A model generated the notes under the pieces. The model made no database searches. It saw only the letters and a list, made by a program, of their open reading frames with translations, and was not told the origin of the DNA. A program made the position numbers and the translations under genes. Of a stretch of 64,000 nt of DNA, positions 11,937-23,100 are shown in pieces (the stretch's first letter is position 1; every line of letters starts with the position of its first letter). Source of the DNA: Heracleum sosnowskyi (lineage: Eukaryota; Streptophyta; Magnoliopsida; Apiales; Apiaceae); contig CM061238.1 in the NCBI GenBank assembly GCA_030848705.1, forward strand, positions 57,389,133 through 57,453,132. The letters run 5' to 3'.

Positions 11937-12968
11937 TGTGTGTATAGGAAAAGTGAAGGAAATGCAGTGGTTTTTCTAGTACTATATGTAGATGACATTT
12001 TGCTCATTGGAAACAATGTAGAGATGTTGTCATCTATTAAGGCATGGTTGTTCAAACAATTTTAAATGAAAGACTTAGGTAAAGCCGCATACATTCTTGG
12101 GATCAAAGTTATAAGAGATCGCAGGAAAAGAACGTTGGCTTTGTCTCAAGAACCGTACATTGATGAGGTATTGGCTCGTTTTAACATGCAGGACTCTAAG
12201 AAGGGTAATTTACCTTTTAGACATGGAGTCTCTCTATCAAAGGAGCAGTGTCCTAAGACACCTAAGGAGATAGAGAACATGAAAGCAGTTCCTTATGCTT
12301 CAGCATGTGGAAGCTTAATGTATGTCATGTTATGCACGAGACCTGATATTTGCTTTGCCGTAGGCATGGTCAGTAGATATCAGTCCAATCCAGGTCAGGA
12401 ACATTGGAGTGCAGTAAAAACGATACTTAAGTACTTGCGAAGGACTAAGAAGTATATGTTAATTTACAAGGCTTCAGACTTGTTTCCTGTGGGTTATACC
12501 GATTCAGATTTCCACACAGATAGGGATAAGAGGAAGTCAACCTCGGGGTGTGTTTTTACTTTAGGAGGTGGAGCTGTAATATGGAGGAGTGTGAAGCAGA
12601 AATGCATCGCAGACTCAACCATGGAAGCTGAATATGTGGCAGCCTCTGAGGCAGCCAAGGAGGCTATATGGTTCCGGAATTTCCTTCTGGATTTGAATGT
12701 AGTTCCTAATTTGCCACGGCAAATCACAATTTATTGTGATAATACTGGTGTTGTTGCAAATACAAAGGAACCACGAGAACATAAAGCAGCAAAACACATT
12801 GAGCGTAAGTATCACCTCATACGACAGTTCGTTAAGCGAGGAGATATTATTGTGACTGATATAGCATCAAAGGACAACCGGGCTGATCCTTTCATGAAGA
12901 GTTTACCAGCTAAGGTTTTTGAAGAACACGTGGAGGAGATAGGAGTCAGATGTCTGGTCACGGAATAG
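11937..12968 (+). pseudogene. Element D: Ty1/copia RT-RNase H, 3' half
   Basis: The translation runs from the RT palm through the C-terminal RNase H of a copia polyprotein. Around 11940-12062 it contains the catalytic LYVDDILL box. A TAA at 12063-12065 interrupts the frame just before the MKDLG motif, after which 300 codons are open to 12968. RNase H residues are present: YTDSDF near 12500, STMEAEYVAAS near 12615, CDNTGVVAN near 12736, and the HIERKYHLIR stretch near 12796. The 5' part (gag, protease, integrase, RT fingers) is cut off where element A inserted and should resume left of the window. The order RNase H then LTR, with no integrase after RT, proves copia. Clade not assigned. Confidence 0.93.
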
Positions 12969-13032
12969 TTATTTAAACTGGTAGCGGATTATATTAATAA
13001 ACACTGATATACTCAAAGAATAGCTTGAGTAT

Positions 13033-13043
13033 AAGTGGGAGAT
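13033..13043 (+). other. Element D polypurine tract
   Basis: AAGTGGGAGAT directly precedes the TGTTGGG start of the LTR. This AGTGGGAGAT-TGTTGGG arrangement is typical of plant copia elements. Confidence 0.85.
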
Positions 13044-14147
13044 TGTTGGGTTTTATACTAAACTATTCATTAGTAGTATATAAACATTGTCCATTTTATT
13101 GAGAATCTTGATTGCATATTTTTACATTGTCTATTTATTATATATTGTGGATAATTTAGTATCAAATGGGATAACAGAAGATTAAATTATCAGTGTCTAT
13201 ATATAATATAAAGGGTTCACAGTTTAAGTGGAATTAGACAAACCACTGGAATAACTGAAGTATTATTTGGGAATAGTTTATCTTGACTATTAAATAATAC
13301 TTGTATACTTTGTGTATATTGAACAGGATCAAATTTAGAATTTTTCCTTTCAACTGATTAAGAAGGTGAACTAAGATTCTATGTTATTATTAATGCTTAG
13401 GTTCTTAATCCGGATATAGTAATTGACACGTGTATATTATTTACATGCTTTGATTTATATATGAAATAATTCTTTTGAATTATATCATTATATTTTGGGT
13501 GATGGAATAATATATATGGTGAATATTATTTATTGAAGGAATCTGTGTCCTGATAATATTCGGGTTAATGATGTCCCCTTGAAAGCTCAAAAGGATTTAA
13601 TTATGTGAAACCCTGCAGGTGGATTTATTCCGGCATAATTAAATAAAGGTAGAGTGGATGATCAAGGATATAAGATGTTAATTAAATGAATTATCAGTAA
13701 TTTATTTAATTAATGGGCATGCGCTATTTTAAACATGGGGAATTTAATAAGCAAATAATATTGGAACCGAATTAATTAATTAAGTTGCGGTATTAGGAAA
13801 GGTAGTGCAAATATTAATTCTTTAGTGGATTGAATTAATATTTAATTACATTGGGCTAGGCCCAGGATGTAATTAAAAGGCCCAACCTAATTATCCATGA
13901 TCCCTATTGTAGCCCTATATATATTCTTATTCTCTTCTTGCTAGGGTGGGTTAAGAAAAATATTGTAGCCACCTAGGAACAAGAAGAGAGGTTAACTTGA
14001 GAAGACGGAGGCCACACTTCGCTCAAGGGAATTTGGGAATACAATAGAAGAGCGTGGAATCAACCGTTAACAAGGTGATTTTCTTTTCGCACTCCTTAAT
14101 TGTGTATCATAAATTGTAGTAGAACCCCAAGTCCGTGGTTCCCAACA
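13044..14147 (+). repeat. Element D 3' LTR (1104 bp)
   Basis: The LTR begins TGTTGGG and ends CCCAACA, a perfect 7-bp terminal inverted repeat. Solo LTR J at 39681-40822 is a second copy of the family. The next five bases, CGAGT (14148-14152), are the expected right target duplication. They belong to the tail of element C's 5' LTR, where the same CGAGT occurs at 37026-37030 of the uninterrupted 3' LTR. Confidence 0.92.
13916..13923 (+). promoter_or_regulatory. TATA box of element D LTR
   Basis: TATATATA follows a conserved block in the LTR and lies about 225 bp before the LTR end, the usual place for the U3 promoter. The same motif occurs at the matching site of solo LTR J (40556-40563). Confidence 0.55.
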
Positions 14148-14192
14148 CGAGTGACTCCCCAAATCTGTACCCCGGGTTTGGAGGGCGCCACA
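14148..14192 (+). repeat. Element C 5' LTR tail
   Basis: These 45 bp match the last 45 bp of the 3' LTR (37026-37070) with about one difference and end in GGGCGCCACA. The rest of the 5' LTR is separated by the copia insertion. Confidence 0.9.
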
Positions 14193-14195
14193 GGT

Positions 14196-14206
14196 TGGAA
14201 TCAGAG
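14196..14206 (+). other. Element C primer binding site (one base changed)
   Basis: TGGAATCAGAG stands where TGGTATCAGAGC is expected, three bases after the LTR end. The T-to-A change weakens pairing with initiator tRNA-Met and fits an old, fixed copy. Confidence 0.85.
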
Positions 14207-14335
14207 AAACAGGTTATGGCATTTGAAACAAGTTAGGATTTAGGGTCCAGGATAACATAGAGGGTTAGGAATTCACCTAATGGTCATAGAAGGTCGATTA
14301 GAGATATTATGTGTAGTAATCGAGTATGGTTATAA

Positions 14336-14881
14336 TTGCAGCCACCTAGCTCTAGTTCCGATTCAGATCCGTCAGAGCACCCGATAGAGGAGAGACCCGT
14401 ACCAGATATGAGAGCAGGACCGTCGCGACCGACATTACCTCAGTCTGGACCTATAGTGGTCAGGAGAGATCCTATACCTTGTCCTGTTCCACTTCGACGC
14501 ATACCCGCAGCACCGCGGTCTCAGGCTTCAGTTTCCGGACCTTTGTTCCAGATCTCTGAGCCACCAGTTCCACATCACCGTTATTAGAGGATGAGAGAGG
14601 AGAGGGATTACTTTCGTAGACAGGTATTAGAGATGCGTGGATTGCGTACAGCGGAGGCAGGTGTAGCCAGAGATAGAGATAGATTCAGAGATCAGATAGG
14701 AGAGACACAGATGAGACTCAGGGTTGTGAGGACATTGGTAGAGACGAGGTTACATGGACTATCAACTAGCAGAGAGGGAGAGACTACAGTAGAGATGAGA
14801 GAGATTTTGGACTTTGTGATGAGGGAGATTGGGGAGATTTCCGGACCAGCACTATGGGAGACCAGAGACGATGATCCATGA
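14336..14881 (+). pseudogene. Element C extra ORF upstream of gag (ORF0-like)
   Basis: Two abutting open stretches lie in one frame, separated by a single TAG at 14585-14587; together they would encode about 180 residues. The first half is rich in Pro, Ser and Arg (for example SSSDSDPSEHP). The second is highly charged, with Arg/Glu heptad-like spacing (EERDYFRRQVLEMRG) suggesting a coiled coil, and ends in WETRDDDP. I see no known domain. The frame opens right after a TAA with no upstream ATG, but a T-rich ATAATTGCAG sits at its start, so the first codons may come from a spliced leader. Some Ty3/gypsy lineages carry an extra ORF before gag; its function here is unknown. Confidence 0.5.
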
Positions 14882-15292
14882 GCCGGTAGAGACGAGGTTG
14901 GGGTATTATGTGGATTCCAGTCAGATAGTACATAGATGCATAGTATAGTACCAGCAGTGCACCAGGCTTATAGTATCGCCTTAGATTGTTGTTGTATTTT
15001 GTTGTTGTACTGTTGATCGGCAGTTGTAGTTCAGCTATGACACACTTTACTTTTGAAAGCGTTCTACGCTTGTATCGAATCTATGTATATATTTATGATA
15101 ACAATCCTTTGTAGAACTATTATTATTCTCTTGTTATTCATTTTCACTAGTGTAATTGTTATTCTACTTGTGCAAAGAGTGTACCCTTACACCGTTGAAA
15201 ATCCGTAAATCATGGTTCTACCAATTGTGTTATGTTTCTCTTCTATTTATGAATTATTTTATTAAATCAGTTATTGTTTATTCATCAGCAAT
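14882..15292 (+). other. Element C spacer between upstream ORF and gag
   Basis: This AT-rich stretch of 411 bp has no supported ORF. Its 3' end is a pyrimidine-rich run ending TTCATCAG at 15288, four bases before the gag ATG, which resembles an intron acceptor. Confidence 0.45.
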
Positions 15293-15939
15293 ATGCCTCC
15301 TATACGAAATACCCGTGCGAATAGTTCCACTAACCAAGAAGGTCAACAGAATACACCCCCAATGGGTCATTTAGACCCGGTTGTAATACAGCTTTTGAAC
15401 ACCCTCACTCAACAACATCAGCATCAACAACAGCAGCACCAACAGATAGTACCCGTGGTTACGTTTAAATCCTTTCAAGCAGCAAAACCTCCAAAGTTCA
15501 AGGGATCTGCCGATCCAGTTGAGGGAAATGCATGGTTGAAGGAAATGGAGAAAGCTTTTACGTTGATAGAGGTAACGGGAGAAAAGAAAACTGAGTATGC
15601 TAGTTATTTTCTGAAAAATGAGGCAAGTTATTGGTGGGAAACTAGTAAGGCTTTAGAACCTGAAGGGTTAATTATGTGGGAGAGATTTACAGAATTGTTT
15701 TTAGAGAAGTATTTTCCTGATTTTATGCAAGATCAAATGGAGTTGAAATTTTTAGAATTGAAGCAAGGTAGTATGACCGTTTCGCAGTACGAGACCAAGT
15801 TTACCGAGTTGTCTAGGTTTGTTCCGACATACGTTGATACGGAGAAGAAGAAGGCCAAGAGGTTCCAACAGGGACTGAGGTCATGGATTCGTAGTAAGTT
15901 AGCAGTTCTGGAATTAGATACATATGCAGCCGTAGTACA
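15293..15939 (+). pseudogene. Element C gag, 5' part (split by element B)
   Basis: An ATG at 15293 opens 215 codons of gag. Residues 1-60 are a Gln/His-rich N-terminus. Residues 65-200 form the Retrotrans_gag capsid-like domain, with PPKFKGSADPVEGNAWLKEM, a YFLKNEASYWWE core and an FLEKYFPDFMQDQMELKFLE helix. The frame runs into the GTACA target duplication at 15935-15939, then into element B. The predicted protein shown by simple translation past 15940 is B sequence and not gag. Gag forms the virus-like particle in the cytoplasm. The second part is at 30192-30752. Confidence 0.93.
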
Positions 15940-18900
15940 TGTAACACCCCCAGATCCGGGGTCAGGAATCTGGGTTGTCACGCTCCATCAAATATACAAT
16001 ACCTGCATTACTTACAACATTCTAATAATACAACTCCAAAGACCCCAATCACTTACGCACACACACACACAAGTTATAGCCTTGGAAATGAGAAACAAAA
16101 GTATCATTTGTTATTACAACTCAAATGTACTATCCAGGATCTCATCTATTATTTACAACCTCTACCTGAAGTTACAATAATAGACCTCACCGTTTTATAC
16201 AAGGTTTAATAATACAACCTACTCGAAAACAATTCATACTAATGCAGTCTGCAACTATTCTGCTCACATCGGCAGTATCCATCCTGCTGAACTAACTCAA
16301 GGGTGGTCTCTCCATCCCCTTGCTCTCGTAACACGAGGTGAATCGACAACATTTTCTTCATGCTGAAAGTTTTAATAAAGCAAGAATGAGCTAATAGCGC
16401 TCAGCAAGAAATCTATCCCAGTTTAAATCTATAAACCTTTCAGGTAGATAATCCATATAGGACCCATATTTAAAAACTACTAGGGTTCGACCCCCAAAAT
16501 AGTATACCGTTCAAAATACCGTATGACTTATAATCATACTCAGTTACTTTTCGTAATTCATTTAGGAATCCTTGGTATCGATATAATGAACCAAGATTCA
16601 AAACATATCTTTTAAAATAGATATCAAATAATGGAATCAAGGCTTAAAGCTTATCCATTGATTTAAAGTACTATACAGTTCAACATACTGCATCTCTTAA
16701 ATATCTTCTCAACATATATACACACATATCTATTTAGATATCTCATACGGTTCAAAATACTGTAAAATATCAGTAATGAACACCTTTGAAACTCCGTTCA
16801 TATACAGAACGATATGTTTAAACATTCTTTTCGTCAAAACATGCCATACAGTACAACTACTGGATGAGGAACATCATTACTCATCACTGCCACATTATCA
16901 ATAACTCAGCACCTAGGCTTTCGTTACAATGTGCAGCACAACTCCAACTGGAGGGAAGGGGATATACTGGAACACCCGATACACGGTGATCAGCCGTTGT
17001 ATCGTAACTTTTCTACTAGTAGAAGGACGACTTCCTATTCGGTTATCACCCTGGCCGCATACGGGCCACTATGCTAAGAGATCACTACCTCGGTGCCTAT
17101 TTCGTCACCGGGTAAGCCTTAGCACTCAAGAGATCACTACCTCGGCGTCTATTTCGTCACCGGGTAAGCCTTGATAATTTTGGCACTACCCCGGCACCTA
17201 TTTCATTGCCGTGTAGGCCCTTCCAGTTCCCATTATAGAAAACAATATCAATGAAACGGGAATCGGAACTTAATCCTATTTTCCCCAAGTACAATTACTT
17301 GTCAAAACTTTGTAACCGTTCAGAATTCCTTACTCCAGAGTATTTGAAGGGAGTAAGTCACAGAGTGGGTTGACATTAGTCAACGAAACTACCGATGATT
17401 ACCATGTATTTTGAAATCATGACCAGGGAGTTTATTGAAATTTTCAGAGTTTAGCAAGTTTGAAATTCTTTACTTGAATGGGGGAGTCATCCCCAACTAT
17501 AGGTATTCTAGAGGAACAGTGGAAGTAAAGCTCTGTCCTCGACTTCTTGAACTAGATTCCCAATTTCCGATGAGTAGAAAACACCATTCGCATTTAATTA
17601 TCTTTAATTATCTTAAGATAATAATTGGTAATCTCTGTTTTAAATATCTTCTCTGAAGATCAGAAAGTTTTGTGTAAATAGTAGAACCTTAAATAATATA
17701 ATAAGGTTCTATGATTTTTAAATCATATTTGGAATATTTAATAAATACCCAAATAATAAATATTGAATTATTATTCAATAATAATCCACTTAAATGAATA
17801 TTCAAAGTAATATTTACTTAGTGAATAGATATTCAAAATAATATTTTTAATAATATTATTTAATATCACACATTAAATATCCAATAGTATATATTTATTG
17901 GAATATTTAATCATCATATATAAAACATAGCTGTCCCTGGACCCTTCAATATATGACAGTATTATTAAAATAAATTAGTAATTTAACTTCCGGTCTATTA
18001 TTTTAAAATCATCGTACGACTGCTCTATACTTAGAGCCTTTAAACCTTGGTTTATATCTAGTATTTACCTGACATATAAACCTTATATCTTACGAAAGCT
18101 TTTACTAAAAGCGTAAACAGTTTAAAAAGTTCTCACAGCATTAAAGTAGAATAGATATATATATATATATATATCAATCACATAAATCACAACAGCATCT
18201 TTTATATGGTGTAGGGTTTGAAAAATTGCATGCATCTATCATATGCATACATCACATCTCATCATTTTTAATACCATCACATCTATATACGATGTGAGGT
18301 TTGAAAGCATGCATCTAACATATGCATATTATCAGAATAGTGTACTTTAAAATACAGCATAGAATGAGAAAACTTGCCTCGGGTCCTTGGTTGTTATGGG
18401 TTCGAGAACTTGCCGGGAAATCTATAAACAAAGAAATACTCAATCAGTCCCCTAACGTAATCATTCGCTCATAACACTCATTTAAAGTCAACTATATGTT
18501 AAACACATCATGTAGTCACGTTATTCCTCAACAATGTTCGTGTTTTAATCGACTCGAAATAATCCTTTATCTTAGTCACAATGGTTGGTCAAAGTAGTAC
18601 CCTAGAGTTGACTTTTCATAGAGTTACTATTACGCGACTCGTACTCTAACACTTTTAATAAATCCGAAAACTCGTATTTAAATACGAGACCACTTCTAAA
18701 ATCATCTTGAGTATTTGTAATATTTATCATAAAAGTTTCGATCTCAAAACAGGGGTTTCACTTGGTGAAATGTATTCTCAAACCTGGGTGAGCTACGGAA
18801 AGTTACTATTCGCACGTCTTTCACTAAAACACTCATATCTCCTTAATCGTTAGTCGAAATGACACACCGTTTTCGCGCGCGCGATCTAGGGAAAGAATAG

Positions 18901-20662
18901 AACAAAATGCTTGAACATGTTTTTCTGCTTAAGGGGATCAAAATCCCGAGAGCAACAGGTTTGTTTTTGGCAGTGAAGTGGAGAACCACTTACTCCTCGC
19001 GCAGCTTTGGTTCTGACATTTTTATAAAATCGAAAAATTATCTTTTTAACACGAAACTTTCTCGGTTATCTTACTAACTGTCCATACTATTATCCATTTT
19101 AATATCTCGACCCAATTTCATTTTTAAAGGCCTTGATCACAATATCAAAGTTCATACAATGAACTACTTAGTTATCCGTAACCGCTTTTACTAAAACGGA
19201 CGTTTCTCCTAAACCGTAAATCGAAACGATACGATTCTTTCGCTAAAACAAACTAGGAAACAGGGCCTACATGATCATGGTCAGAAACCTTATGTTCATG
19301 CCCTTTAATGTAACCGTGGTTTCTGTCCAATCTTCCTAAGTAAAATTCGACATGGTATCGACGCTTAAACGCGATTCCCGTGTTTTAAACAATCAAATCA
19401 ACCACCAATCAACCAACCATCAAGCCTCAAGTTAATACTACAGGTTTTCTGCCCAAACATGATCATACCCTAGTTCATAGGTTTATTCATAAATTAACCA
19501 TTAAACATTCTCAAAATCATGCATACATGCTCTTAATCATACTACCACTAATCATTCTTAATATAATCACTAATAACCGAAGTATATCATAAGGGTGAGA
19601 GGTTTTATACCTTCCTTGGTACTTAGTATAGCCTAGAAATAGGTAGTATGTCCTTCTTTGATCCTTGATTATGCTTTACAAGCCTAAAACCTCAAGATCA
19701 AAACAAGAAATTCATAAGTTACTATTCAAAACACTATTCATGCTCATCTTTGATTCAACTTTTGAACATGAAATCATCCATGGATGAAGCTAAGATTAAA
19801 GATCTACCTTAGTTTGGAAATATGGAAGCTTTAGAATCCATCATTGCAATTTTTGGAGAAGTGGAAGTGGTAGCAAATGTTTTAAGGAATGGAAGAACCA
19901 TTTTGGCCGAAAGTTTGATGAAGAAATGGAGAGGATTTTTGCTTGCTTTTATTTTTCTTTCTTTTGTCCAATAATGCTAAATTGGATGCATCCATTTTGT
20001 GTAGTTGTAGTCAAGTTTGGTCATCAATGACACACCTCATTTTGAACTTGTGGTTGTGGTGAAAGTGGTGACAAGGTGGTGATTCATCACCTTGTCATCA
20101 CTTGGTCATGCATATGTCATTCCTCTGCATCATGCTTATGTCATCATTTGTATCCTCAATCCTCTTATATATTGCACTTGATGATCTTATATGATACTCC
20201 TCCGTTGGTTAGGGTTTAATCCGTAATTCGTTACGCTTCTGTTTCGCGATAGTTTCAAGTGATTTTTAAAACGTTTCTCTGTACCAAGCTAGGGGATACT
20301 TCTTTGATCTTTCCATTTCCTTGGTTTAATATATGATCCTAGATTTCTCACCTTGGCTTAAGATAGGATCATGAATTTCTCATTCTACATATTTTCTCAA
20401 AACGATCAAATCAATAAATCATTGATTGTCCGATGAATAGTGAGCAAAATTTAAAGTTGGAATCTCCCGATTCTGATCGCGTTTACATTCACTTATTTTC
20501 CTTATACGTCACTAATATAACTTCGAAAGATTCATTCCATGTGTTCCATATAGTGTGGTCTGAAATATTTTCCATCAGCAATTTTACTATTCATCACGGG
20601 CAATTTTACTATTCATCAAAAGAAAAAAAAATTAACTAAGTCCAAAATTTGGGGTTATTATA
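15940..20662 (-). repeat. Element B 3' LTR (left copy)
   Basis: On the plus strand it starts TGTAACACCC and ends ATTATA (CA changed to TA). It aligns along its length with 25490-30191; sampled blocks differ by about 1-3 percent. Differences include 25 extra bases near 17340-17365 and a longer TA run (about 18151-18174). ORFs such as 16929-17174 occur in both LTRs and contain no known domain. A TATA-like site for minus-strand transcription lies near 20164-20172. Confidence 0.92.
17079..17220. repeat. 52-bp degenerate tandem repeat in element B LTR
   Basis: About three copies of a unit beginning AGATCACTACCTCGG and holding TATTTCGTCACCGGG start at 17079, 17131 and about 17183. The matching site in the other LTR (about 26627-26770) has the same array with the first unit two bases shorter. 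Confidence 0.7.
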
Positions 20663-20682
20663 GTCTCCCCTCCTTAAAAGGA
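20663..20682 (-). other. Element B polypurine tract
   Basis: The plus strand reads GTCTCCCCTCCTTAAAAGGA next to the LTR, so the minus strand has a purine run rich in G just before the 3' LTR. This fixes the minus orientation. Confidence 0.8.
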
Positions 20683-21890
20683 TTTCGTCCCGGAATCTAA
20701 GAAAATAGCCGAGATTACTTTTCCAATATAGAAATCTCCAGTTTCCAGGTTGAATCTTCAACCCTCTGGTTCATTACAACATTTACTCATTCCGGTCTGT
20801 GATATCTACCGGGCGCTTTATATAAGCCAATTCTGGTTGTACTCTTATACACCCATTTTCTATCAACATCTGACTACTCTTGCAGTCGGCGATACAACGC
20901 TTACCATAACTTCGGTTCTCTGAAATGTTTCTTTCGGTCGGTCCGTCGGTCTACGGATCCTACGTAGTGCTCGCACTCAAACTCGTTGCCAAACACGTTT
21001 GGAAAACTCCTCCCGAATTGGGAGTTCAAACATTGGTTCTTATCTGACATGATGGTGACTGGAACTCCACGTCACCCAATTATCTATTTCACAATTCTTC
21101 GATTTAAGATCTCTTGCTAAAAACAAAATATGAGTAGACTCATTTGATCCATCAATTATAGCTTAATTGACGTCATGGTCCGACTTGATTCTTGTTAATC
21201 CTATCACAGAATCCATTATAGTAAAATTACATTCCTAATCAAGAATCTCTACTAACTGTGATAGTCAACTAGGTCTTTGTTCTGACTTCATTTTCTGACA
21301 TATCCAATATTTACTTACCAATCGATAAATCCTTTTATTTATCGGGCTACCTATAACATTTCCTTTACCTTTTCGTACTCTCGGTGTAGCTGTCTCTCTA
21401 GGACAGATCTATATTCCAATTCGTTCTGGCTCAATCAGGACTTTTAAATAATCCTCTTTGTACTCTTAACTTCAACTTCATCCTTTCAGTTCCTCTTATT
21501 AGTCCTTCTGAAGATTTAGCATCCTTTATCCCTTGAACCTTTGGAACCCCAACTTGGTAGAAAAAATACCTTATGATTCCTTTATCATCTTTCTCAGTCT
21601 TTAATTCTTTCTTCAACATTAAATTTATACCTTCACTCGTCATTCGGTCTTGACATAACTAAATTACCGGCAGCAATTTTGGTTGCATTGCAATCTCAAC
21701 TAGTCTCTCAATACCATTTTCGGTTAGCTTAACCTCAATTTCCATTTTCTCAAATCCTTGGATTAACTTTATCCAACGATGTTATCATCTTAAGTCTCTC
21801 CGACTAAGGGCATCAGCCACCACACTGGCCTTCCCTGGGCGGTAAAGAATCCCACCGTCATAATCCTTGATTAGCTTTAGCTATCTTTTC
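20683..21890 (-). pseudogene. Element B integrase and chromodomain remnants
   Basis: In the minus direction, a stretch near 21010-21080 reads GVPVTIMSDKN followed by NSQFGRSFPNVFGNE, the integrase core around the second catalytic Asp. Around 20940-20985 a TDGPTER piece matches the usual HPQTDGQSER. Near 20740-20765 EDSTWKLE is a chromodomain piece. The spacing is far too short, so the region between core and chromodomain is mostly deleted. Frames shift repeatedly. An intact integrase would insert the cDNA; this copy cannot. Between about 21100 and 21880 only weak matches remain. Confidence 0.75.
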
Positions 21891-23100
21891 AATTCTCATG
21901 GTAAGTTCTTTCTGGGAAAGTGTATCTAATGCTCTCATGACTTGTATAAATCTCGCACTTCTTTCCATACAAGTAGTGCCTCCAAATCTTTAAAGCGAAA
22001 ACTATCGCTGCCAATTCTAAGTCATGCGTAGGGTATCTAAATTCATATTCCTTTAATTGTCTGGATGCATACGCAATTACCTTTCCGTGCTGTATAAGCA
22101 CACACCCTAATCCTTTATGCGATGCGTCACTATAGACCACAAAATCTCCCTTCCCGTCTGGCAGTACCAGCACAGGACGATGACTAGTCTCTTCTGTAAT
22201 TCCTGGAAACTTTTCTCACATTTCTTGGTCCATTCCACTTTTCAGTCTTTCGAGTAAGTCTGGTCAGTGGGGCTGCTATTTTAGCGAAATCTTGTACACA
22301 TCTTCGGTAATATCCGGCTAATCCCACAAAATTTCTCACCTCGGTTGAGGTGGTTGGTCTTTCCCAGTTCGAAACAGCTTTTATCGTAGCAGGGTCAACC
22401 AGCACTCCATCACTGTTGACCACATGTCCTAAAATTGTACTTCCTTTAGCCAAAATTCACACTTTGAGAACTTGGCATATAACTTTTCCCTCCTCGGTGC
22501 TTCTAACACTATCCTCCAACGTTCTACATGTTCTTCCTCGGTCTTTGAGGTAAACCAAAATATTGGTGATGTGACTATGACACACTTATCCAAATACTTC
22601 TTGAAAACTCGATTCATCAAGTCCATGGAAGCTGCAAGGGCATTCGTCAGCCCAAACGACATTACTAAAAACTCGTAGTGTCCAAACCTGGTGCGAAACG
22701 TAGTCTTGGGTCCGTCCTCAGGTTTAATATTCAACTGGTGGTATCCCGTTCTCAAATCAATCTTCGAGAATTTAACTACACCATACAGCCGATCGAACAA
22801 ATCACCGATCCTTGGCAGGGGTATTCATTCTTCACAGTTAGCCTATTCAGCTTTCGATAGTTTATGCACAGCCTCATGCTGCCGTCCTTTTTCTTCACCA
22901 ATAACACGGGTGCATCCCACGGTGACGCACTTGGTCTTATCATTCATTCCCCTAACAATTTCTACAATTGAGCGACTAATTTCTTCATCTCGACTGGAGC
23001 TAGTCGGTACGGGGCCTTCGAAACTGGCGCCGTTCTTGGAGCTAATTCTATAGAAAACTTTATTTCTCTATCAGGTGGTAACCCTGGGAGATCTTCTGGA
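21889..23100 (-). pseudogene. Element B reverse transcriptase and RNase H (broken)
   Basis: Reading leftwards from about 23100, there are the [12 protein letters not shown] and [11 protein letters not shown] motifs of RT, then 22800-22429 with [14 protein letters not shown] and the palm. The catalytic FIDDILIYS box is replaced by [10 protein letters not shown], so the metal-binding aspartates are gone. 22453-22184 gives the LGHVVNSDG and [10 protein letters not shown] connection. 22173-21889 gives RNase H, with [29 protein letters not shown] and TSHES (the usual TDHKS, with the Asp lost). Several frames are joined by stops. It lies between the LTRs in the expected minus-strand order. Confidence 0.9.

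Noticed and set aside
16929..17174. ORF with repeated Cys/Arg-rich phrases, also at 26479-26787
   Set aside because: It is inside element B's LTRs; the repeat comes from a 52-bp tandem array and the two copies differ by indels that change the frame.
20433..20639. ORF at the edge of element B LTR (also 29962-30168)
   Set aside because: It is LTR sequence, present in both copies, with no domain and no sign of protein-level conservation.
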